The position numbers were made by a program, and so were the translations under genes. From contig JAEZHI010000007.1 of the NCBI GenBank assembly GCA_023436885.1, forward strand, positions 1 through 64,000: a stretch of DNA of 64,000 nt, given 5' to 3'. Positions 7,800-18,100 of this stretch are shown piece after piece (the stretch's first letter is position 1; every line of letters starts with the position of its first letter). Under the pieces are notes generated by a model. It saw nothing but the letters and a program-made list of their open reading frames with translations, was not told the origin of the DNA and searched no databases. The stretch is from Pseudomonadota bacterium. GTDB taxonomy: Bacteria; Pseudomonadota; Alphaproteobacteria; Rhizobiales; Pleomorphomonadaceae.

Positions 7800-9719
7800 T
7801 TACTTCTTGAAGTAAAGCTGAGCCGGCTGGAAGTTGCCTTCGTTGCGCAGCACTTCTTCGTTGGTGAAGCCCTTCGGGAAATTCCCGAGCTTGGCGTTGA
7901 CGATCACCGGAGCAGCGCCCTCGCCGACCAGGCCGATCATGTAGACCTGATCCTTGAGGTCGGTGATGATGTCCTGCACATGCTTGTGCGCTTCATCGAG
8001 GGTCGGAGCGCCGGCCGCAGCTTCCCAGTCAGCCCAGATCTTGCGGATCGGGTGATCCTTCGGCGGCTCGATGCCATCGGCGCCCTTGGTGTTCCACCAC
8101 TTGTAATAGTTCTCGGCATAGGACTCGTGACCGAGCGCCAACGTCGGGTCGGCCGACACCTGCAGCATGCGGTCCGCATAGGTGTAGAACAGGTCGAAGT
8201 CGCCGTTCTTGAACTTCTGCGTCGCCATGTCTTCCTGCTCGATACGGATCAGGATTTCGATGCCGATGGCTTCCCAGTTCTTGCGCAGCAGCTCGAGCGT
8301 CTGCGGCGGCAGATCATCCTGAACGGCTTCCAGCGTCAGCGAGAGGCGCTTGCCGTCCGGGCCAAGACGGAACTTGCCATCCTTCTTGGTCAGGCCGATT
8401 TCGTCGAGCAGCGTATTGGCGCGCTTCTTGTTGAATTTCACCCACTTCTCGGCGAAGTCCTTGTCGAAGAAGGGCGAAGCCGACACGGGGGCTGCCTGAC
8501 GCGGCGTGGTGAGACCCGAATAGACCACCTCATTGATCGCATCGCGATCGACGGCGATGCTTAGCGCCTCACGGAACTTCGGATCGTTGAACAGCTTGTT
8601 CTTGATCGGATCGGCGCTGGCGATGTTCGGCATCACCGCGACGTTCTCGCCGCCCTTGGAGACTTCAACGCGATAGCCGCCCTTGGCCTCATTCTGCTTG
8701 TAGAGCGGGAAGTCGGTCGCCGGCACGAAGCGCGACTGCATGTCGACCTGGCCCTGGACGATCATCAGGTTCATCGCCTGCTGATCCTGGAACACCTTGC
8801 TCTCGATCTTGTCGATATAGGGCAGCTGGTTGCCAGCCTTGTCGACGGCCCAGAAGTAGGGGTTGCGTTCCATGACGATGGTGTCGGCCGGCGGCGGCGT
8901 CACCATGCGATAGGCGGTGATAACCGGATAATCCGGGTTGAGCCACCAGGACTGGATCGGGCCCTTCTCACCCCAGAGGTCGACCCAGGTCTTGACGCCC
9001 TTGTCGGCCGCGACCTTCGCCAGTTCATCCGCGCTCACATACTTCGGATGATACTTCTTCATGTAGTGAGCCGGCACCAGGAACGAGGTGCGATCGAGAC
9101 CCGGCTTGCCCGTGCCGTCCTTGGCGATGATTTCCGGGAACAGCGCGTAAGGCTTGGTGAAGGTGACTGTGAAGGTCTGAGCATCCTTGATGGTTACGAC
9201 GAGCGGCTTGCCGTCGGCCATCAGCGTCGAGGGAATATTCGGCGTCAGATCGGTATTGAGGAATACGTCCTCGTACCAGAAGCGCACGTCGTCCGTAGTC
9301 ACCGGCTCACCATCCGACCAGCGAAGGCCCTTGAGCAGCTTGAAGGTGAACTCGGTGGAGTTGTCGTTGACGGTGTAGGACTCGATGAAGCGGGGCTTCA
9401 GAACGGTCTTGCCGTCGACATCCTGCATGAACTTCACGACCCGCTCTTCCATCAGCTTCGTCGTGCCCCAGCGGTCGCCAATGCCCTTATAGGCACGATG
9501 CAGAGTGCCACCGTAGGTGCCAACTTCACCGAACACGTCGATGACCTGCGGCTTTTCCGGCAGGCGCTGATCGACGGCCGGCAACTTGCCGGCCTTAACG
9601 AGGTCATCGAGCATGGGCGACTGGTTGAACGCCAGCGCGGACGACGCCACGCCAAGGAGAAGAAGCGACGCAAGCGCTCCCCCCGTAGCATGGCGGAAAA
9701 GCGGAAGGCTGAATGACAT
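7800..9719 (-). CDS. Periplasmic solute-binding protein of peptide/oligosaccharide ABC importer
   Basis: A 639-aa extracytoplasmic binding protein (SBP family 5, DppA/OppA type). A signal peptide with hydrophobic core ASLLLLGVASSALA is visible at the N terminus. Family motifs include FTFKLLKGLRWSDGEPVTTDDVRF and the late REALSIAVDRDAINEVV. It is about 100 residues longer than peptide-binding DppA, as in carbohydrate-binding relatives. ATG at 9719 is preceded by GAGGAGAAC. Because the divergent genes degrade glycans, the ligand may be a pectin- or glycan-derived oligosaccharide rather than a peptide; this is inference from context. Confidence 0.88.
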   Translation of the reverse strand: MSFSLPLFRHATGGALASLLLLGVASSALAFNQSPMLDDLVKAGKLPAVDQRLPEKPQVIDVFGEVGTYGGTLHRAYKGIGDRWGTTKLMEERVVKFMQDVDGKTVLKPRFIESYTVNDNSTEFTFKLLKGLRWSDGEPVTTDDVRFWYEDVFLNTDLTPNIPSTLMADGKPLVVTIKDAQTFTVTFTKPYALFPEIIAKDGTGKPGLDRTSFLVPAHYMKKYHPKYVSADELAKVAADKGVKTWVDLWGEKGPIQSWWLNPDYPVITAYRMVTPPPADTIVMERNPYFWAVDKAGNQLPYIDKIESKVFQDQQAMNLMIVQGQVDMQSRFVPATDFPLYKQNEAKGGYRVEVSKGGENVAVMPNIASADPIKNKLFNDPKFREALSIAVDRDAINEVVYSGLTTPRQAAPVSASPFFDKDFAEKWVKFNKKRANTLLDEIGLTKKDGKFRLGPDGKRLSLTLEAVQDDLPPQTLELLRKNWEAIGIEILIRIEQEDMATQKFKNGDFDLFYTYADRMLQVSADPTLALGHESYAENYYKWWNTKGADGIEPPKDHPIRKIWADWEAAAGAPTLDEAHKHVQDIITDLKDQVYMIGLVGEGAAPVIVNAKLGNFPKGFTNEEVLRNEGNFQPAQLYFKK

Positions 9720-10427
9720 GCGAGTTCTCCTCTTCACGTTACGTTCGGCTCGATACGCCTACGGTTCGCATCGCCCGCAGTCCTAGACCGCGCGCGTTTT
9801 CACATGACGACCAGCCCCTCGAACGAGGAGCAAATCGAAAGTCTGAACCTCTCCATCCCGTCCGGCCGCCTCCGGCAATGCGTATTGAATTTTTTCAATT
9901 ACGCCACTTTTGCCACGGCCGGAACCATGCGCCGTTCTCTATTGTGCGGCTGCCTTTTTGTCCCGTGTATAAAACGCAGTATGTTGTGGCGTTCGCCATC
10001 AGGCAATATAAAAAAATTTTTATTTTCTGCGACTTTGGTACCTATTTAAATGGACATGAGCCATCTTTAGGGAGGCCTCATTTCATCGATCTCAACCTGA
10101 AATAGCCAGATACATGCCAACAGATTGGGGCTATAGCAAAATACAGCCGCCGGATATTTTTTCATCTATATTACTGATTTTACGCAATAATTTATGTAAA
10201 CTTCATAAAGGACGGGAGCTGCAGGAACCTGCGAACCTGTGCCCCAGGGTTGAATTTTTGACCATCAAACTCCCCAAAGCTTCAAAGTCATCGAAAAATT
10301 TCGAGTCATTATCCTTTTGGGGCATTTTCAACTCCGCCTTTGGTGCAGGCTTGACACCAACTCGAAATCAATCGATCTCTGCAGAGGCGTTCGACAGTTC
10401 TTCGGGGCAGGCCAAAGAAGAGACGTC
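9720..10427. promoter_or_regulatory. Divergent AT-rich promoter region between importer and glycan-degradation genes
   Basis: About 700 bp with no convincing gene, much more AT-rich than its surroundings between about 9870 and 10340. It must carry promoters for the binding-protein operon (minus) and the 844-aa enzyme gene (plus). An ATTGAA-TTTT-TTCAAT inverted repeat at 9884-9899 and a TTTAC...GTAAA repeat near 10178-10201 are candidate operators, possibly for the LacI-type protein at 14045-15079. No sigma-54 promoter was found here. Confidence 0.5.
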
Positions 10428-12962
10428 ATGTCGGAAAAAAATTTCAAATATCACGCTCGGATCGCTGCGTCGGCGGCCGATGGCTGTGGGCGTTCGGTTG
10501 GCAAGGGAGAGGCGCTCGACGTTTGGGCCCTGTCGCCGATTCACGAGCAGCCGTTCAAAGGCGAGCCCGGGTTGCTCGCTGATCCGCAGAACTATCGCTT
10601 CGTCAACGGCTTCGTTGGCGTCGGCGATCTCCCGTGCCGCAAGGCGTTCCGGGCAACCATGATTGGCAGGGATATCCCCTTCGACGATCAATGGCCGATT
10701 AGTTACCTACGCTTGCCCGGTGCAGGTACACGCGTCGACTTTTCGGAATTCTGGTATCGCCCGACTCATCTGTCGCGCTGGGCGGCAACCATTCTCGACA
10801 CGCCGGCAGCAACGGAAGCCGGGTTCCGCCTGAAAACCAACGGCGGCGTAAGGATTTTCGTTGGTGGACGCGAAACTGCGCGGTTCGAGCCATTCCGACG
10901 CAACCGTTCGGAAAGCACGGATATTCGGCTGCCCCTCGAAGCAGGCCACAACCAGGTCGTGGTATTCAGCGAAGATCTGGCCGAGCGCGATACCGACTGG
11001 TTCTTCGAACTCATCCGGCTTGATGATCTCCCGCTTGTTGCTCGTCTGCCGCTCGATGCAGCAGCCGCCGAAGTCTCCGACCTTCAGCGTCTTGCGGAAA
11101 GTGTACGGCCGGAATCCGGGCTTAATATCGACCGGCCGTTCGCCCTGATGTTCGACCACGGCGTAGAGCGCGACATCGATGTCCGCGTCATCATCGGCAA
11201 TCACGTCCACGAGCGACATGTCGTTCTGCAGCGCGACCTTCGCCTCGCAGCCGGCGAGTCCCGTCTTGAAGTTTGCCCGCCCGGCAGCGTCATCGACGGT
11301 ATGTATCGTGTCGCCGTTCAGTTCACCGTTGGCGGTGCGACCGTAGAGAAGGTCATCGAAGGCGCATTTCTCTCGTCGCTGACGCCTCGACCGGCGCTTT
11401 CCGGCATCGCCGAGCGCAAGCTGGAGGCCTCTCGCTGGTTCGCACAAAATGGCCAGCTTCTGGTTGGTCGTGTCCTTGCCATGCTGCACGCAGGCGAAGT
11501 CGATCCACCGGTCATGCAAACCATCCTTGAGCGGACCGTCGATTTCATCGTCAACCGCGAGGATTGCTCGGACTTCTGGATGGTGCCGTTCCTCTGGATC
11601 TGGCGCGACTATCGCGATCAGTTGCCGAGTGATCTGCGCCAAGCCATGAAGGCGGCCATCCTCGGTTATCGCTACTGGGTGGACGAACCTGGCAACGACG
11701 CGATGTGGTTCTGGAGCGAGAACCACGTGCTTTGCTTCCATGTCTCACAACATGTCGCGGGCCATTTGTTCCCCGACGAGATCTTCACCAACTCCGGCAG
11801 AACCGGACGCGATGAAGAACGAGAGGGTGCTGAAAAGCTCGCGCGCTGGTTCGACTCGATCGAGCGCGAGGGCCTCGCTGAGTGGAACTCATCGGCCTAT
11901 TATCCGATCGATTTCATCGGCCTTCTCGGCCTGCAGCATATGGCCGACGCGCCGCTGAGGGTGCGCGCCGCCGGCATGCTCGACCGCATTTGCCAGATGG
12001 TGGCGCTGCACACCACGGCGGGCGTCCCAGGCGGGTCGCAAGGACGCGCCTATAACAAGGAACTGCTTGGCGGTCCGCTCACCGAACTGGTTTCGATCGT
12101 CCGCATTGCCTTCGGTCCGGGCTGGCTCAACCACGGCGTCACTGCGCCGCCAATGCTGGCCGCCAGCGACTACGAACCGCCGGCAAGCGCCATCGCCTTT
12201 GCCGATCCCGGCGAAGGGCAGTCGCTGGAAGCCCGCTATACCCAGGGGCTCGATCACACCGCAAGGCTGGTGGTCTATCGCACGCGAGACGCCCAGCTTT
12301 CCTCGGTCGTCGATCACAACACCGGACGCCACGGCCACCAGCAGCACGTCGTCGATGTTCAACTGTCCGGCCATCCTCTGGCGCGCCTGTTCGTCAACCA
12401 TCCCGGCGAGGAAGACCCATCCGGCAGCCATCGACCGTCCTTCTGGGCAGGCAACGGCGTGTTGCCTCGGGTCGCCCAACTGCTCGACGTATCCATGCTG
12501 GTCTTCGATCTTGGCGATGACCGCATCGCCTGGACGCATGGCTACTTCGGGCGCGAAGGCATGGACACTATCGAGCGCTTCGGCAACTGGCTGCTGGTCC
12601 GTTCGGGCAACGGTGCGGCAGCGCTATACGCGGCCAACGGTCTCTCACCGGTGGAGCGCGGACCGACGGCAGGTCACGAGGTTCGGTCAGAAGGCCGGCG
12701 CAACGCGTGGCTCGTGGTGATCGGCAGGAACTTCGACGAGCTCAAGGCTCGCATCGAAGTCGCCGACATTCGTTTCGACGCCGAAGCTCTCCGCCTCGAG
12801 CTGAGACTGCCAGACCGTCCGATGCTGGCCCTATCACATGCCGATGGACTCAGCCTCGATGGAAAGCCGCAGCCCTTCAACCACTTCTCATCGGCGCCGG
12901 CGCTGACGTTCCACAGCGCACAGCCCGATGTTTCCAGCCTTTCCCCCTTCTTTTCCGCCTGA
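10428..12962 (+). CDS. Large putative polysaccharide-degrading protein (heparinase II/III-like?)
   Basis: An 844-aa protein I cannot assign firmly. No clear signal peptide is seen, so it is probably cytoplasmic. The N-terminal third looks beta-rich; the middle (about 360-590) is helical and aromatic, with FWMVPFLWIWRDYRD and AMWFWSENHVLCFHVSQH, as in alpha/alpha-barrel lyases; the C-terminal third is beta-rich and holds VVDHNTGRHGHQQHVVDV, recalling the His-containing strand motif of heparinase II/III-type lyases. ATG at 10428 follows AAGAAGAG. The GH105 gene begins 10 bases downstream, so the product probably makes or processes unsaturated uronate oligomers. A catalytic role is inference. 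Confidence 0.55.
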   Translation: MSEKNFKYHARIAASAADGCGRSVGKGEALDVWALSPIHEQPFKGEPGLLADPQNYRFVNGFVGVGDLPCRKAFRATMIGRDIPFDDQWPISYLRLPGAGTRVDFSEFWYRPTHLSRWAATILDTPAATEAGFRLKTNGGVRIFVGGRETARFEPFRRNRSESTDIRLPLEAGHNQVVVFSEDLAERDTDWFFELIRLDDLPLVARLPLDAAAAEVSDLQRLAESVRPESGLNIDRPFALMFDHGVERDIDVRVIIGNHVHERHVVLQRDLRLAAGESRLEVCPPGSVIDGMYRVAVQFTVGGATVEKVIEGAFLSSLTPRPALSGIAERKLEASRWFAQNGQLLVGRVLAMLHAGEVDPPVMQTILERTVDFIVNREDCSDFWMVPFLWIWRDYRDQLPSDLRQAMKAAILGYRYWVDEPGNDAMWFWSENHVLCFHVSQHVAGHLFPDEIFTNSGRTGRDEEREGAEKLARWFDSIEREGLAEWNSSAYYPIDFIGLLGLQHMADAPLRVRAAGMLDRICQMVALHTTAGVPGGSQGRAYNKELLGGPLTELVSIVRIAFGPGWLNHGVTAPPMLAASDYEPPASAIAFADPGEGQSLEARYTQGLDHTARLVVYRTRDAQLSSVVDHNTGRHGHQQHVVDVQLSGHPLARLFVNHPGEEDPSGSHRPSFWAGNGVLPRVAQLLDVSMLVFDLGDDRIAWTHGYFGREGMDTIERFGNWLLVRSGNGAAALYAANGLSPVERGPTAGHEVRSEGRRNAWLVVIGRNFDELKARIEVADIRFDAEALRLELRLPDRPMLALSHADGLSLDGKPQPFNHFSSAPALTFHSAQPDVSSLSPFFSA

Positions 12963-12972
12963 AAGACCTGCC

Positions 12973-14082
12973 ATGCCGACCAGTCAGAAAATTGCCGAGA
13001 CGCTTCAAATGGTTGCGCTGGGTCTTTGCCGCCTGAAGGGCATTGGCGAAGGCCTGGTCCCGGTTGATGGCAAAGTGAAGATCCAGTTCGACGAGTGGGA
13101 CTGGGAGGTCGGCGTCGGCCTTTACGGCTTCTACAAGCAGGCCATCCTCAACGCGGACAGGGCGGCAATCGACGCGCTGGTCGACTGGTTCGACTGGCAG
13201 ATCGGCCGCGGCCTGCCTCCTCGGCAGATCAACTCGACGGCGCCCATGCTGCCGCTCGTCATGCTTCTCGACCATGTCGATCGGCCTGCGTTCCGCAACC
13301 TCGTCGAGGACTGGGCGGACTGGCTGGTGAAATCACTGCCCAAGACCGAGGACGGCGGCTTCCAGCACGTTGTGAAGGAGCGGCTCAACGAGGGTGAGCT
13401 CTGGGACGATACGCTTTTCATGGCCGGTTTGTTCCTGGCCCGCGCCGGCAAGGTGTTCGGCCGTCAGGACTGGATCGACGAAGCCGTCTATCAGTTCCTC
13501 GTTCATGCCCGCTATCTGGCCGATCCGGTGTCCGGTCTCTGGTATCATGGCTGGACGTTCAACGGCCGGCACAACTTCGCCAAGGCCTTCTGGGGCCGCG
13601 GCAATGCCTGGATCACCGTCGCCATCCCCGAGCTGTTCGAACTGATCAATGAGGTGCCGGAGCCGGCCGCCCGCTACCTGAAGCGCGTTTACGTAGCCCA
13701 GGTCGAAGCCCTGGCCGGCCTTCAGCGCCCGGACGGCATGTGGACGACGCTTCTCGATCGCACCTCACAGATCGAGACGTCGGCGACCGCCGGCTTCGCC
13801 TACGGCATGCTGCGCGGCATGGATCTCGGGCTGATCGGTGAAGAGATGCGCGCCATCTGCGACCGAGCCATCGCCGCCGTCTTGGAACGCATCGACGCCA
13901 CCGGCATCGTTCTCGAAGTGTCGGACGGTACCGCGATGGGCCATGACCTCGAGCACTACCTCAGGATCGGCAACGTCGCAGCGCCCTATGGTCAGGCGCT
14001 GGTCATGCTGCTGCTCGTGGAGATCCTGAAGGGCAAAGGCGCCGTCACGCAGACAGTGGCCGTACCGTCGCCCGCTGAATAA
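12973..14082 (+). CDS. GH105 unsaturated rhamnogalacturonyl/glucuronyl hydrolase
   Basis: A 369-aa alpha/alpha-barrel hydrolase (YesR/YteR-like, glycoside hydrolase family 105). It should remove the 4,5-unsaturated galacturonate from the end of rhamnogalacturonan or related oligomers made by lyases. Family features seen are the W-D-W region near the N terminus, ERLNEGELWDDTLFMAGLFLAR with the catalytic-type Asp, FWGRGNAWITVAIPEL, and ETSATAGFAYGMLRG. No signal peptide, so it is cytoplasmic and acts on imported oligomers. ATG at 12973 was chosen as the first Met before the conserved region. Its 3' end overlaps the convergent regulator gene by 38 bp. Confidence 0.82.
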   Translation: MPTSQKIAETLQMVALGLCRLKGIGEGLVPVDGKVKIQFDEWDWEVGVGLYGFYKQAILNADRAAIDALVDWFDWQIGRGLPPRQINSTAPMLPLVMLLDHVDRPAFRNLVEDWADWLVKSLPKTEDGGFQHVVKERLNEGELWDDTLFMAGLFLARAGKVFGRQDWIDEAVYQFLVHARYLADPVSGLWYHGWTFNGRHNFAKAFWGRGNAWITVAIPELFELINEVPEPAARYLKRVYVAQVEALAGLQRPDGMWTTLLDRTSQIETSATAGFAYGMLRGMDLGLIGEEMRAICDRAIAAVLERIDATGIVLEVSDGTAMGHDLEHYLRIGNVAAPYGQALVMLLLVEILKGKGAVTQTVAVPSPAE

Positions 14083-15079
14083 GCCGGCAGCCAATCTCGA
14101 CCTTCAGCGCCGCGCGGGCCGGATTGTTGGCAAGAATGTGCTGCTCGATCAGATTGAGGGCCATGGGGCCGAACTGATCCAGCGGCACATGCACCGTGGT
14201 GAGAGGAGGCCGGGAAAGTTCGCCCAGCATGATGTCGTCGAAGCCGATAATCGAAACATCGTCCGGCACCTTGACGCCGCGCCTCTCGAAGGCACGCAAT
14301 GCGCCAAGTGCGAGATTGTCTGAGGCGCAGAAGATGGCAGTTGCGCCGCGGAGGCCGCCGTCGCGGTCGAGCAGACGATCAACTTCGGCTTCGGCGTGTT
14401 CCGGCTCGAAGCTCGCGGCGGTGATGATGGCATCGTCCGGAATGGGCAGGTTCAGTTCGCGGAACGCGTCGAGGAAGCCATCCAAACGGTGCCGGATGGT
14501 CTGTCGGCCGTCCCAGGTCATGTGAAGGACGTGGCGGTGACCGAGTTGCAGCAAATGCCGGGTAGCTTCCAGGGCGGCAAAACGATTGGCCGGCACCACC
14601 GTATCGACCGACATCGAGGGGTCCTCGCCGTTGACCAGCACGGCTGCGACATCAAGGCTGCCGATGGCTTGCAAGAGATCGGGACGATCGTCCGTGAACA
14701 GCACCAGCCCCTGTGGCGTTTCGGTTCTGAGTGTTTCGCGGATGGCGGCGATCTGTACCGTCCGACCGGCTCCCACCACGGGAATCACCCGGATGGATCG
14801 GCGATCGCATTCCTGACGCAGACTGTTAAGGATCGCGACCGTGAACAGATTGGTGTCGATCTGCGGCGTCGCGTCTTCGGGGATGGCAAGCAGCAGGTCC
14901 GACAGCGCCGAAATAGAGGCGCGTACCCGCCGCTTCTCGAGGTAGCCGAGCTGACGCGCCGCCCGAATCACCCGGTCGCGGACATCCTTGCTGAATGGCG
15001 CGGTTCCGTTCAGAACATGCGACACCGTGCTGATGGCGACGCCTGCCTGCTGGGCGATTTCCTTGATGCCGGCTTTCAT
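14045..15079 (-). CDS. LacI-family transcriptional regulator
   Basis: A 344-aa regulator. The N-terminal helix-turn-helix and hinge (IKEIAQQAGVAISTVSHVLNGT, about 4-26) are classic LacI; the rest is a periplasmic-binding-protein-like effector domain with the TAIFCASDNLALGALRAFERRGVKVPDDVSIIGFDD signature. It is divergent from the alpha-mannosidase gene (60-bp gap) and convergent with GH105. It probably represses one or both glycan operons until an oligosaccharide or sugar acid is bound. Confidence 0.9.
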   Translation of the reverse strand: MKAGIKEIAQQAGVAISTVSHVLNGTAPFSKDVRDRVIRAARQLGYLEKRRVRASISALSDLLLAIPEDATPQIDTNLFTVAILNSLRQECDRRSIRVIPVVGAGRTVQIAAIRETLRTETPQGLVLFTDDRPDLLQAIGSLDVAAVLVNGEDPSMSVDTVVPANRFAALEATRHLLQLGHRHVLHMTWDGRQTIRHRLDGFLDAFRELNLPIPDDAIITAASFEPEHAEAEVDRLLDRDGGLRGATAIFCASDNLALGALRAFERRGVKVPDDVSIIGFDDIMLGELSRPPLTTVHVPLDQFGPMALNLIEQHILANNPARAALKVEIGCRLIQRATVRPLSA

Positions 15080-15139
15080 TTCGCGGATCCTCGTTCGGTT
15101 TCCCGCTTATATAATTTCAAACAGCTCCGGGAGCAATAA
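15080..15139. promoter_or_regulatory. Divergent lacI-type / alpha-mannosidase promoter gap
   Basis: Only 60 bp separate the two start codons, so promoters must overlap and the LacI-type protein can control both. A GCTCC-GGGAGC palindrome at 15124-15134 lies just before the mannosidase start and doubles as its purine-rich ribosome site. Operator assignment is inference. Confidence 0.4.
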
Positions 15140-18100
15140 ATGAAGCGATTGCCGAAGATTGATCGGCTTCTGAAGGAGCTTTCAGAAAATATTTTTATCA
15201 ATCTTGAGAGCGATATTCCCTTGAGATTCAGACGCGCTTTGCCCGAGGACCCAATTGACGAGATCGAGGCCTTCAACGATTGGCACCCAGTCCATCGCGA
15301 TCTCGTCTGGGGCGAACCGGAGAGCTACTTCTGGTTTGCTGGCGATATCGTGGTCCCGGAAGGGGCTGCGGGAAAGCGGCTCGTGTTCTTCGTCGATGCA
15401 GCCTTTGGCGACACCATGGGGCGAAGCGATCCCCAGTGCCTAGTTCGGGTCGACGGTCGGATCTTGCAGGCGGTGGACGGCAACCATCGCTACGTTTTGC
15501 TGTCGTCAGCCGCGCGGCCGGGCGACCGCTATCGAGTCAGCATCGAAGCCGGCACCATCGAGGATCGCCGGCAGCTGGGCTTCAAGCTTCGCCTCGCCCT
15601 TCATGACACGGCAGCCGAGGCTCTCTATTTCGATCTCAAGGTCCCAGTCGATGTGGCGCGCCTCCTGAAGTTCGACGACGCACGCGCCCTTCAGATCCTC
15701 AACCATGCCGAAGCGGGTCTTCATGCACTGGACTTCCGCCCCGGAAACCCAGCCCGCTTCCAGGCGAGCCTGGCGGCGGCTTCGGCCGAAGCCGAGCGCA
15801 TCTATCAGCTCGCGGGCGATCCGGCGATGCCGACCATTATCGCCGCAGGTCATACCCACATCGATGTCGCCTGGCTTTGGCGCACGCGCGAGACGCGGCG
15901 CAAGATGAGCCGCTCCATGGCGACGGCGCTGGCACTCATCGACGAATATCCAGACTACCGTTTCATGTACAACCAGTGCCTGCTGTTCGACTGGCTGGAT
16001 GAAGATCACCCAGAGCTGATGGCTCGCATCCACGACAAGGTGAAAGCCGGACAGTTCGAAATCGAGGGGGCGCTGTGGCTCGAACCCGACGTCAACCTCG
16101 TTTCCGGCGAATCCCTGGTCCGTCAGATCGTTCGCGGCGTGCGTTATCATGAGACGACCTTCGGCATCCGTCCGCGTCTCCTCTGGTTGCCGGACACCTT
16201 TGGTTACGGCGCTTCCCTGCCGCAGTTGATGACGCTCTCGGGTGTCGAAACCTTCGTCACGCACAAGCTGAGCTGGAACGACACGAACCGCATGCCCTTC
16301 GACACCTTCTTCTGGCAGGGCATCGACGGCACCAAGGTGCCGGCCAGCTTCGTCACGACGCAGACCTATGAATACGACGGCTTTGAAACAACCTACTGTG
16401 CCAATCTCAGGGCCTCTCATGTGCTCGGCACCTGGAAGCGTCACGCCGGCAAGGCGCAGCAATCCGAACTGTTCATGATCTACGGCCACGGCGATGGTGG
16501 CGGCGGGCCGACACGCGAGATGGTCGAGACCATCAAGCGCTTCGAGCGTGGCATTCCGGGTGCGCCGAAGGTGAAGCAGGGGGCGCTTGGGGCCTATTTC
16601 CACGCACTTGCCGATCGCATGGAGCGCGAGCCCGGCCGCTTCCCGACCTGGGTTGGCGAACTCTACTTCGAATGCCACCGGGGCACACTGACGTCCGTCG
16701 GAAAGGTAAAGCGCGACAATCGCAAGGCGGAAATCCGCCTCCGTGAAATCGAGCTGCTCGCCGTGCTGGCCATGCGCGCCGGAGCCCCCTACCCCTCAGG
16801 TGAGATCGACCAGCTCTGGCGGATCGTGCTGCTCAATCAGTTCCACGACATCTTGCCGGGATCGTCGGTGGGCAGCGTCTACGATGACGCAGATTGCGAA
16901 TTTGCCGCCTTCGATGCGCTGGCCGGCGAACTCGAAACCCGCCTCGCAGCCACTCTTTCGAATGGCGCGATGATCGCGAACGCATCCCATCGGCCGCGAG
17001 GTGGGTATGTCACCGGACCGGAGCGCCCGGCTGCGCAGGTGATCCATCGCGCTGACGGGACAACGGAATGGCTATCGCCAACAGGCGCGATCGCGGGCAA
17101 TAGTGTAGGCATTCTTGGAACACCTGACGCTTCAGAACCCGAAGTCTTGACCGCAACGCCGAACCGGCTCGAAAACGCAAGGTTGCGTGTCGAGTTTGAT
17201 GCGCAGGGCCGCATCACGTCGCTGTTCGACAAACGGACGACGCGTGAGTTGATCCCCGACGGCGAGCTGGCAAACGGCATCGTCGCCCACCGGGACGTGC
17301 CGGTCGAGTTCGATGCCTGGAACATCGACGCTCATTTCGAAGACAAGACCTGGGAAGTCGACGATCTCATCGAGGCTGAGGTGGTGGAGACCGGCCCCTA
17401 TCGCGCCGCCATCCGTTTCGCGTGGCGTTACGAAAGCTCACGCATTGTCGAAGTGGTTTCCCTGACGGCGAGATCCGATCGGCTGGAACTCGACGTCTTC
17501 ATGGACTGGCACGAGCACAAGACCCTGCTCAAGCTTGCCATTCCCGTCGCGGTTGCCGCCGACGAAAGCAGGGCCGAGGTGCACTTCGGTCATGTGCGCC
17601 GGCCGACCCATGCCAATACCAGCTGGGATCAGGCGCGTTTCGAAACGCTGATGCATCGCTGGGTCGACATGTCGGACGGGGATGCCGGCCTCGCCGTCCT
17701 CAACGACTGTAAATACGGCTACGACGCCCGTGGCAATCGCCTGCGCATCACGCTGCTCAAATCCCCAGTATATCCTTGGCCGGATGCCGATCAGGGCGAG
17801 CATCGCTTCCGCCTTGCCCTGATGCCGCATCGCGGTTTTGCGGTCGATGGCGAGCGTGTGCTCGAAGCCGCCGAAGATTTCAACATGCCGCTGCGCTGGC
17901 TGGGCAAAGGAGCTGAGCCGGATGTGTCGGCAAAAGCCGCACCGCCGTTTGAGCTGCGCGGTGAAGGGATCGAGGTCGCAGCAGTCAAGAAGGCATATGA
18001 TGACGACGGGATCGTCATCCGCATTTACGAGACGCGCGGTCGAGGAGCCGAGGCTGTCCTTTCGACGTCCTGTGTTTCGGTTGCCAGCGTCGACCTTCTC

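Noticed and set aside
15506..16678. 390-codon minus-strand frame inside the alpha-mannosidase gene
   Set aside because: Shadow of a well-conserved GH38 gene.
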